Part shown: one piece after another, positions 59,801-64,000 of the stretch
Numbering within the stretch: position 1 is the first letter of the stretch
How the letters are laid out: each line of letters starts with the position of its first letter
Assembly (NCBI GenBank): GCA_949987565.1
Contig: OX465102.1
Location: 11,734,763-11,798,762, forward strand
Length of the DNA: 64,000 bases
From: Luidia sarsii
Lineage: Eukaryota; Echinodermata; Asteroidea; Paxillosida; Luidiidae
Direction: 5' to 3'
Made by a program: the position numbers and the translations under genes
The notes under the pieces: model-generated
What the model was told of the DNA's origin: nothing
Database searches by the model: none
What the model saw: only the letters and a program-made list of their open reading frames with translations

Positions 59801-62548
59801 CGCCTTACTGCTCACAACACATAGACAGTCTAAGCCCCTATCACACTAAAAAAAAACTGCATTACAAGAAAAAATTGTCAATGACAACTAAAATATCATA
59901 AACTATATCAACAGAACAGTGAATGGGATTGCACCATCATGTTCAGAAACCTAAAGATAGATGACGGAATTTTAGTTCGGCATTTGTAGTTTTTCTGCAT
60001 CGTATGGGCAATCCCATAACTCGGTAGATATGGGTTAAACATATTTTAATTTAATCTTTTCCTGAACTCATTCGTCCTTGTATTATATTACTGTAACTCA
60101 ACCTCGGCAAAACTGTATATAGTTGATCCTATTGGAAATGCTACCATTTAAGGGCTGGGTAGCTCAGATGGTGCGCTGGAACGCAAAACCAGAGATCTCT
60201 GATTGAAATCCACGGTCCAGTCAATGATTTCTTTCCCAATTATTGTTTTAATTTATGAAACAATTATTTTCATCGCCTTCATGTCTTATCCCCATTTATT
60301 GTTTCCCCCTGAAATTATTCGATTGACAAAGCCGCATCCGCCTTGTGTGATTCCCTGGCTGCTGCAGCCGTGCTTACAACAATTATTAGTTGCTAGCGGG
60401 GTGTGATCCCTGGAGATAAACAGCAGCTAATGGTTGAATGCGTCTAATAAATTATATCTGGAATTAATACCGATGGCACATGTGAGCGGGTTATGAATTA
60501 ATGTAATGATTTGCTGCACGGAAAATCAAGACGACTCAACTGAGAAAATTCTAAACGCATTATCGGGTAAATCTGAAATCAAACTGTGTCAGAACCAATT
60601 ATCACCACAGCTGTCATTATTTTGACAAACCGTCATTACTCAGTAAAGCATTTCCAAGGAAACCAACTGTTTTTGGCAGGGTAATAGGGAATCACATTTT
60701 GAGTAAAATTTTGAGTAAAGTTGTATTTGAATGAATTATTGTTTTGTTGAATTATAGCTCGGTAATCATTCCTTTTCAGGGAGCTTTTTTCATTCTGTTA
60801 ATTGCTTTTATTGGATTTCCCATATCAAATAATTTTTCGGCAGTGTTTTGGATACAATAATAAAGAAACAAGAAGAACCAAAAATTGCATATAGCCAAAT
60901 TAATGAGCTAGTTATGCAAACGATTTTTTTAACAAAATAATATACTATGCACTGTCGATGCTATGCTATGCTTTTATGTAGCAAGTTAATGGACAGATTT
61001 GCATCAAACTACACCATGGCCCTGAAAAATGTTCACTGTCAGAAAACGGCACCTCCAATTGTAATAAAAGTATTGTCAAAAATGTAGCTAATAAGCTGAC
61101 CAAAAAGTCGTGAAGCCTCAGCACGAAAAGAAAAATCACTGAGACGCTATGACAAAAGAATAGGAGGCGGAATCTGCCCCGGCTCTTTTATGGTTAAATT
61201 CAAATTGTTTGCTTTATATGAAACTGACTGAATAGGCTATTAATCGAAACATTGGAATCCAAGACGTTTCCATCTCAGCAGGATATAAATATTTCACAAA
61301 GACAGGGCCTTTGATATGGTTATCAGGGGCTAGGATCCGAAAGCATAGGTTTGCAGAATAAAGTCCATGCCCTTTTTACTCAGCAAAATTTTGGCAGCGT
61401 TATGTATTGCTCAATAATGTATGCTAATGTAACTGTAGCGCTAAGTTACTCGTTTTTTACTGTTAGGATTTTTCAAATAAAGGAAAGTCAAAGAAAATTT
61501 GACTCGACCGGGACTTGAACCCGATGCTTCTGGCGTATAAACGTACTGGCGCTCTTATACGACGTGAGCTTTCCAGCCCTCAACCCCAGTGCGATCCCAG
61601 AACTGCCTAGAGCTGTAGCCAGGCTTTGATTTGCACTAAATGGAAGCGGGTGCATGATCCCTGGGAATATCCGGCGGTCTATGGCTAAATGCTTCTGACT
61701 GGGTGGAAGGTTTGCGGTGACACCTTGTAGTTTTTCTCTTTCAAAAAGTGTGGCTCTGAAAAGAGCCGGTAACTCAACGTTTCGGGTAGTGTATACTATA
61801 TATGCCCGTCGTCGGGAGACTCTGCCCGTCGTCAGACCAACGTGGTCTCACCGCAAACCTTCCACTTAGTATTTCCATCATGCAAACTTTCAAGTCTTAT
61901 CTAGCTTCTGACTGGCATTCCTCCCCCTTCAGCAAATATGTATTTCGGGAAGCCTCCCATCTGTCCATGGCCTGGATAGCTGAGAGTGTTAGAGCCCTAG
62001 GGTACTTCAAAAAACAGAGGGTTTGGGTTCAGGTCACGGTCTGTAGTCGAAGAATTGTTACCCATTATTTCGATTTTTGGCGGTTGTACGACTGTCAAAT
62101 CACACGGCTACCCATCAGGATGGAGATAGCAAAATAGACTTCAGGTAAAGTCCGACAAATTTTTTTACAATTCTTATAAATTCTTATATTGAAGCTAACA
62201 AATAAAGGAAAAAACTGACTCGAAACTTGTGAGTAAATTGACCAATTTTCCAAGGAAAAATTTACTGCACCGGGATTTGCCATATTTTTTTCCTATAAGA
62301 TTGAATAATTATGTTAAAAAACCCCAAAAATGTCCATTTACAATTTTCAAAACAATCTAGTTATTACCGTACAGAAATTACAATTGCCTTTTTGAAATTA
62401 CCCAGGAATGGAGAACAAAATGCGGCTGAGACTTACCGGTCTGAGCCGAAGACAATCCGAGAATCCACAGACAGACAGACAGGCAGAGCAAACGCGGACT
62501 TCCCGGCGGCATCCGACGGCGGCAGCCCCCTGGCCCTCTGTATGTCAT
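32548..62548 (-). CDS. SRCR(x9)-somatomedin B-7TM receptor (composite GPCR)
   Basis: Predicted membrane receptor of about 1907 residues. Exons on the - strand: 62548-62437 (signal peptide); SRCR exons 57209-56847, 56756-56415, 49054-48716, 47061-46726, 44835-44473, 44392-44051, 42316-41999, 39333-38992 and 38025-37678; 36824-34564 (SMB, ectodomain, TM1-5); 32805-32548 (TM6-7, tail, TAG stop). All exons up to 36824 join in phase 1, the last junction is phase 0, all are GT-AG, and the sum, 5724 nt, is divisible by three. Only one signal-peptide exon is found and no stop codon ends any SRCR exon, which favours one gene. SRCR domains bind proteins or microbial ligands in related receptors; the 7TM part belongs to the secretin/adhesion-like superfamily, resembling Methuselah-type orphans. 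The ligand is unknown. Alternative: separate SRCR and GPCR genes with start or end exons I missed, or cassette-type alternative splicing. Confidence 0.75.
32806..34563 (-). other. Last intron of the receptor gene
   Basis: About 1.76 kb. It contains a hairpin-family fragment near 34385-34440 and two similar AACAAAAGCAATAGCTTTTC blocks near 34260-34330. An open frame of 104 codons at 33599-33913 has no recognisable similarity and I do not call it a gene. Confidence 0.6.
34564..36824 (-). CDS. Receptor exon: somatomedin B, cysteine-rich ectodomain, TM1-TM5
   Basis: A single 2261-nt exon entered in phase 1 through TTTCAG|AA. It begins with a somatomedin-B domain: eight Cys in the pattern C-X3-C...C-X-C-X3-C-X5-CC-X6-C (ending RWFQDCCYDYASNC). 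The ectodomain of about 470 residues has two related motifs, YKNIFCAVCHG and YRNPHCALCNG, typical of invertebrate Methuselah-like receptors. The juxtamembrane part ends AVCGPFVWTDPNRRALG. TM1 to TM5 follow, including LRNTAGLFILNLVVAL (TM2) and HFSWLAAFFWMARMSYDV (TM3). No GPS motif (paired Cys with HL[ST]) is seen. The apparent upstream TTG codon is intronic, so this exon cannot supply its own start. Confidence 0.92.
36825..37677 (-). other. Intron between SRCR9 and SMB exons
   Basis: About 850 bp, holding a TIR element (37271-37525) and a palindromic-family relic (about 36985-37110). No stop-bearing terminal exon or signal-peptide exon was found in it, which supports joining SRCR and SMB-7TM exons. 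Confidence 0.6.
37271..37525. mobile_element. TIR element, AGGCTTCGTCTCCGTCTGA family, copy 2
   Basis: The terminal inverted repeats are GGCCGTTTTCGAAATGAAGG at the left and CCTTCATTTCGAAAACGGCC at the right. Length is about 255 bp with no ORF. This copy best defines the ends of the family. Confidence 0.8.
37678..38025 (-). CDS. Receptor SRCR domain 9
   Basis: Phase 1 at both ends (GATAG|CG, GCAG|GTTAGT). It contains FELRLVHSRHEASGIPQGRL, WGALCGSDWDV, VVCRHLGF, VGCHGNETDLSQC and a final IEC. Six Cys are present as in group A domains. The sequence pairs closely with SRCR4. Confidence 0.9.
38145..38335 (-). mobile_element. tRNA-derived SINE, 3' portion
   Basis: On the - strand the tRNA-like head (A box near 38255, B box near 38215) is followed by the CAAAGTAAAAG..TTGCCAATT tail. 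Lies in a receptor intron, head to head with the next copy. Confidence 0.75.
38375..38695 (+). mobile_element. tRNA-derived SINE, nearly complete
   Basis: It starts GTCAGTTTTTCCTTCGTTTG and runs through GCATCAATTTTGTGTGATT, TTGTTTGCATCTGAATG, GCATGATCCCTGGAG, a CTTCTGACTGGTGCCC segment, the A box AACTCAGATGG and a damaged B box, to the tail CCAGTCAAAGTTTTCTTTGCC. Adjacent to an inverted copy. Confidence 0.8.
38992..39333 (-). CDS. Receptor SRCR-like domain 8
   Basis: Phase 1-1 exon (CGCAG|AG; ATAG|GTGGGT). It reads PELRLGYGVRETEGLLQVRC, HRLACRLLGF, MSCSGNERNLFEC and a final LKC. Only five Cys are present: the usual C2 (in WGTVC) and C7 are both missing, which are disulfide partners in group A domains, and an extra Cys appears in QVRC. 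It pairs with SRCR3. Confidence 0.85.
39541..39690. mobile_element. MITE relic with CTCTTGAGGGCGCA.TA.TGTGAATC end
   Basis: Shares the GCAACGCGTTGGCC and AACTCTTGAGGGCGCACTA segments with the element at 40941-41137, of which it is a diverged copy. No ORF. Confidence 0.55.
40941..41137. mobile_element. MITE with long terminal inverted repeats
   Basis: The arms of about 45 bp (left AATTCACAATAGTGCGCCCT, GCAACGCGTTGGCC; right GGCTAACGCGTTGC, AGGGCGCAGTATTGTGAAT) are inverted around a core that also contains inverted GGTCGAC sites. Length is about 197 bp with no ORF. Confidence 0.75.
41999..42316 (-). CDS. Receptor SRCR domain 7
   Basis: Phase 1-1 exon (TGTCAG|AT; consensus donor GTAAGTG). It reads DVEVRLAYGASPKAGVIQVRC, WGAVCTDYG, LACWQLGF, VRCSGDEDNLRDC, GPC and VEC. 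It carries all six group A Cys plus the extra QVRC Cys seen in domains 3 and 8. No equivalent exists in the first half of the receptor. Confidence 0.9.
42853..43256. repeat. (ATCCC)n pentanucleotide array
   Basis: About 400 bases of ATCCC units with ATTCC, ATCCT and CTACC variants in the intron between SRCR7 and SRCR6. Confidence 0.95.
44051..44392 (-). CDS. Receptor SRCR domain 6
   Basis: Phase 1-1 exon (CCTCAG|TT; GAG|GTAAGC). It contains IRLADGVSPLEGRVEVYLPG, WGTVCGDGWSLGDATVVC, RQLGYSAV, VQCLGDEDGLADC, HSC and VVC. Six Cys, group A type. Nearly identical to SRCR2. Confidence 0.95.
44473..44835 (-). CDS. Receptor SRCR domain 5
   Basis: Phase 1-1 exon (GCCTCAG|CC; TTAG|GTATGT). It contains EEISVRLSGGYSPAEGRVEV, WGTVCDDGWDLLDATVVC, RYLGHRSAV, VRCRGDEGDLADC, HDC and VVC. 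Six Cys, group A. Separated from SRCR6 by an intron of only 80 bp. Nearly identical to SRCR1. Confidence 0.95.
44836..46725 (-). other. Intron between SRCR5 and SRCR4
   Basis: About 1.9 kb, AT-rich. I see a hairpin-family copy near 46545-46640 and a pair of similar segments shared with 42370-42740 (a CGAAGG.CAAGGATTCGCTTCCATACTT block), but no exon. Confidence 0.55.
46726..47061 (-). CDS. Receptor SRCR domain 4
   Basis: Phase 1-1 exon (GATTACAG|AC; TCGG|GTGTGT). It contains FELRLFRSMHEASGLLQGRL, WGALCGTYWDA, AACRHLGF, VGCRGKETDFSRC, FSC and VDC. Six Cys. Related to SRCR9. Confidence 0.9.
47310..47480 (+). mobile_element. tRNA-derived SINE, 5'-truncated
   Basis: Has the CAGTTAATGGTTGAATGCTT and CTTCTGACTGGTGCCC segments, a degraded A box, a B box near 47440 and the tail GTCCAGTCAAAGTTTTCTTTGCC. 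Confidence 0.7.
47615..47955 (-). mobile_element. tRNA-derived SINE, nearly complete
   Basis: On the - strand it runs from the GTTTACCTGACTATAGGG-like start through body and head (A box near 47740, B box near 47695) to TTTGCCAATTTTCC and AGTTTTTCCTTGG. Its 5' edge abuts the 15-bp minisatellite. Confidence 0.8.
47953..48512. repeat. 15-bp minisatellite TTTTTCAATTGCCAA, about 37 copies
   Basis: Unit TTTTTCAATTGCCAA with block variants GTCAA, GCCAC, TATTTC and TTGTC occurring in runs, which points to local expansion. The unit length is a multiple of three, so several frames are open on both strands without meaning. Confidence 0.95.
48716..49054 (-). CDS. Receptor SRCR-like domain 3
   Basis: Phase 1-1 exon (CTCCAG|AT; CAAG|GTGCGT). 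It reads PEFRLAYGVFQTEGLLQVRC, HRLACRHLGFSD, LSCSGHETHLREC and LQC. Five Cys: C2 and C7 are both absent and QVRC supplies an extra one, as in SRCR8. Confidence 0.85.
50245..51623. repeat. Left arm of a large inverted repeat
   Basis: About 1.38 kb, matching the reverse complement of 53655-54935 in order: GCAAAAAGAGCAATCA, AAGCGCT, the acidic ORF, a degenerate TACTCATT region, then GGAAATAAA.AGTGCAGTTTCACGGG and AGCCGCTTAAGCGCC. Arms are separated by about 2.0 kb. Confidence 0.85.
50474..50962 (-). pseudogene. Acidic ORF of unknown family, left copy
   Basis: 162 codons open from an internal Met (MDDIDDDREVGPF) through an Asp/Glu/Ser-rich stretch, then KPGWKGPKEPSKICGMK and GRPTVKKLFFNRQKAFLLSY, to a stop after DLKEKV. 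Beyond the stop the sequence still aligns in frame with the right copy (EPYQTLTRVMAKHRAEFLGL), so the stop looks secondary. No known domain is recognised; it may be part of a transposon-encoded protein or a captured gene. Upstream the frame extends to ADDSQ before decaying. Confidence 0.55.
52615..52775. repeat. Degenerate telomere-like (TTAGGG) tract
   Basis: About 160 bases of GTTAGGGTTA, GGATTAGGGTTAGG and related units with many substitutions, between the inverted-repeat arms. TTAGGG is the usual animal telomere unit, so this resembles an old interstitial telomeric sequence, although simple-repeat drift is possible. Confidence 0.7.
53262..53515. mobile_element. TIR element, AGGCTTCGTCTCCGTCTGA family, copy 3
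   Basis: Begins TTTACGAAATGAAGGCTT and ends AAGCCTTCATATCGTAAACG, with the family blocks CAGGTTGTGGTTTGTTTCCG and TTCACCAAGG between. It lies just inside the right inverted-repeat arm. Confidence 0.7.
53655..54935. repeat. Right arm of the large inverted repeat
   Basis: Reverse-complement partner of 50245-51623. Clear landmarks are GGCGCTTAAGCGGCTCTATA near 53715, GTGAAACTGCACTGTTTATT near 53795 and CTTTTTGCAGACCACAAAT near 54908. Confidence 0.85.
54107..54780 (+). pseudogene. Acidic ORF of unknown family, right copy
   Basis: Same protein as the left copy on the opposite strand: ESQMYDIDDDRDVGQ, later KPGWKGPKEPPKICGMK, SKTKTIGRPSVKKLFFKR and EPYQTLTRVMAKHRAEFLGL. It is broken by stops and frame changes (a stop after AKEPK near 54358, another near 54430), so it is decayed. 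It preserves codons after the left copy's stop (KVNKSTEPYQ). Confidence 0.6.
55024..55903. repeat. 20-bp minisatellite, about 44 copies
   Basis: The unit is ACTACCATTGTCCGATAGAG, with one frequent variant GATTGAG. Units are very uniform apart from the first few, indicating recent homogenisation. It lies in the intron before SRCR2. Confidence 0.97.
56415..56756 (-). CDS. Receptor SRCR domain 2
   Basis: Phase 1-1 exon (TTCTCAG|TT; GAG|GTAAGC). It contains RLADGVSPLEGRVEVYLPG, WGTVCSDGWSLGDATVVC, VQCLGDEDGLADC, HSC and VVC. Six Cys, group A. Differs from SRCR6 at only a few residues (for example CSDGWS against CGDGWS). Confidence 0.95.
56847..57209 (-). CDS. Receptor SRCR domain 1
   Basis: Phase 1-1 exon (GCCTCAG|CC; TTAG|GTATGT). 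It contains EEISVRLSGGYSPAEGRVEV, WGTVCDVGWDMLDATVVC, VRCRGDEGDLADC, HDC and VVC. Six Cys, group A. A 90-bp intron separates it from SRCR2. Confidence 0.95.
60140..60235 (+). mobile_element. tRNA-derived SINE head
   Basis: GGCTGGGTAGCTCAGATGG carries the A box and the B box region is degraded (TGATTGAAATCC). The family tail CCAGTCAATGATTTCTTTCCC follows. A 5' body fragment of another copy lies at about 60308-60445. Confidence 0.7.
61475..61587 (-). mobile_element. tRNA-derived SINE head, inverted
   Basis: On the - strand: GGGCTGGAAAGCTCACGTCG head, then GGGTTCAAGTCCCGGTCGAG (B box), then a tail AAATTTTCTTTGACTTTCC. A + strand body fragment abuts it (about 61590-61700). Confidence 0.7.
61700..61870. 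mobile_element. Palindromic MITE with GTGGAAGGTTTGCGGTGACACC ends
   Basis: GGAAGGTTTGCGGTGACACC at the left is mirrored by GGTCTCACCGCAAACCTTCC at the right. Between them lie GAAAAGAGCCGGTAACTC and a CCCGTCGTCGGGAGAC pair. About 165 bp, non-coding, the clearest copy of its family here. Confidence 0.75.
62437..62548 (-). CDS. Receptor first coding exon: signal peptide
   Basis: It has an ATG at 62546-62548 and a second in-frame ATG at 62510-62512. Translation from the second gives MPPGSPRLLCLSVCLWILGL then SSAQT, a typical signal peptide with a small-residue cleavage region. The donor ACCG|GTAAGT is consensus and leaves phase 1, matching every SRCR exon. The second Met gives the cleaner signal sequence; the first adds an Arg-rich 12-residue lead. 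Confidence 0.8.
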
Positions 62549-64000
62549 CGCTGCCAGACCGTCGCAAGGAGTGAGCGCTGGTGAAAGCCGGATAATCTAG
62601 AACGCACAAGCGACAGCTCGGGCCCAACGCGTCGTCAGTCACGACCCATGTACGGTTACTACGCGTACACCGGTGCGTTATGGCTAGCTCTGCCGCGGCC
62701 CAGCGACTTTATAATGTACTGCCTCGGCTCATTAATAATCCTCATAAGAACGCTTCAACGTAAACGGCACACCCTACGAGTTCAAAATGGGCACTGGAGG
62801 AGAAGTCGATTACTTTGTTCAGTGAGCCAGAGGTGATGAGGCACTTATCTGTATAATTGTATGCATTGTGGATATGCCTATATGCATTATGTGATGAATG
62901 AAGGTTTCTAAGTGAAATGTCACGAAGTTTGCTTTCATCTGCCTAAAACAGACGTCATAGATAAACGTCAGGGAGCGGCATGTCTGGTTCATGCTGAATT
63001 ACAGGACGGGGAAATTATGTCAACAGTCCGGTCTCTGTAACAGGTATCCCCCGTCCACAATGGCATTGGTTATAGTTAATGCACCTTTGGAATGTTATAC
63101 CATCTGTGTTTGATAAGCATACACAGGTAGGCCTCTACATCTTCAGAAATAACGGATAGGCTGCACTGCACATAAACACGACTGCAAGTCAGTTGTAATG
63201 TCGTTGAATTATTCGTTGGTCTTGCTTTCGCTCAAGAGGAGATCCGTGAACACCTAACCATTTTGATATGTACGAATTACTGCTCGGTATACTCAAGAAA
63301 TGCCATTTTGTATATACGATAAGGACTGGGCACCGTATGCAGACACCACCGCTTAACTGGCTGTGTCCGTATATACGTCCGTGTTAGAAAATGCGGCCGA
63401 CAAAAAAACTGTCAGTTTCAGCAAACTCTAAAGTGAAGCGACATGTGTATTAGGCCCAGGGCCCTTTTTTTTCCGCAGGCAATGCCCTGGGTTTGGCGGA
63501 CTCGGTGCACTTTGACCCGTGGCACAGTACAGCAGACCCAATTAATCGGCCACCGAAGGAAGCACCCCATGTTTCCTCTCCTTTGTGCCCCGCATCGCAT
63601 TTCCAATTTTGCGGTTCCCCTGATCTGCTTTTCCAATTACAAATTCGTTGGAGTTTATAGCTGTCTGATTAATTGACGTCTTCAATTTCAGGTTTTTTTT
63701 AGGGATGATGCTCACCAATTTTGCACTACATTAATTGTGTACAGCAAGGTTTTTCTGTGCAAGGTTATCGAAATTCAAAGTCCTCTTCAAATTCAACCCA
63801 GCATTGCTTTTATTGCATGCAATTTTGTTTCACTTTGGCCCTAAATGGTACTTAACAAGACCAGGCAGATCAAAGCTAATGCTCCTTTTCTGAATATTGA
63901 GAAAGATCGGTCTAAGGGGCCATACTCTGCACTATACAAGGGGATGGCGCTTCACAGAAAATGGTGAGGAAACTAGCTACAAGTGACGTAGGTGAGCAAT
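62549..64000. other. Upstream region of the receptor gene
   Basis: Apart from the putative TATA box I see no gene, repeat array or recognisable element in this stretch. Short open frames on both strands have no recognisable similarity. Confidence 0.5.
62708..62713 (-). promoter_or_regulatory. Putative TATA box of the receptor gene
   Basis: On the - strand TATAAA lies about 160 bp upstream of the first ATG, followed by GC-rich sequence (GTCGCTGGGCCGCGGCAGAG). Initiation about 30 bp downstream would leave a 5' leader of roughly 130 nt. This is position and motif only. Confidence 0.4.

Larger units (their letters stand above)
57210..62436 (-). other. First intron of the receptor gene
   Basis: About 5.2 kb. 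It holds SINE pieces (60140-60235, 60308-60445, 61475-61587, 61905-62050, 62195-62285), a palindromic MITE (61700-61870) and AT-rich sequence. A lone T-arm-like GGGTTCGAATCTCGTCC near 57358 is not a tRNA. No further SRCR exon is seen. Confidence 0.6.

Overview
The window looks like nuclear DNA of a marine invertebrate animal, most likely an invertebrate deuterostome such as an echinoderm or a cephalochordate. The evidence is short phase-matched exons with GT-AG borders, long repeat-rich introns, a run of scavenger receptor cysteine-rich (SRCR) domains of the kind expanded in sea urchins and amphioxus, and many tRNA-derived SINEs and hairpin MITEs. I cannot name the species. There is no bacterial-type operon, CRISPR array or intact tRNA gene.

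Three genes are supported. (1) The 3' end of a LIMCH1/LMO7-type LIM-domain gene on the + strand (exons 547-1055, 3675-3854, 6128-6230 and probably 6896-6918); its 5' part lies outside the window. (2) A complete or nearly complete AASDH (beta-alanine-activating enzyme, ACSF4) gene on the - strand, 24083 down to 11460. It encodes an adenylation domain, an acyl-carrier domain and a C-terminal PQQ-type beta-propeller. All exon phases agree, but a GA-rich insert in the first coding block carries one in-frame stop. (3) A large - strand gene from 62548 down to 32548: one signal-peptide exon, nine SRCR exons, an exon with a somatomedin-B domain, a cysteine-rich ectodomain and TM1-TM5, and a last exon with TM6-TM7. 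Every junction before the 7TM exon is phase 1. The joined reading frame is 5724 nt, predicting about 1907 residues, so the parts read as one SRCR-SMB-7TM receptor of the secretin/adhesion/Methuselah-like superfamily, without a visible GPS autoproteolysis motif.

The rest is repeats. The stretch 24.1-32.5 kb between AASDH and the receptor ends in two related minisatellites, a 33-bp array and a 71-bp higher-order array, just downstream of the receptor stop codon. Receptor introns hold an ATCCC array, a 15-bp array that seems to have grown out of a neighbouring SINE, a 1.3-kb-arm inverted repeat carrying two decayed copies of an unknown acidic ORF, a degenerate telomere-like tract and a 20-bp array. 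AASDH introns hold a 70-bp perfect palindrome, several MITEs, microsatellites and a duplicated fragment of the gene's own linker exon.

The three genes show no obvious functional link. The SRCR exons record an internal history: domains 1-4 and 5-9 look like two copies of a five-domain block, with one member missing from the first copy. The most recent event duplicated an exon pair with its intron.
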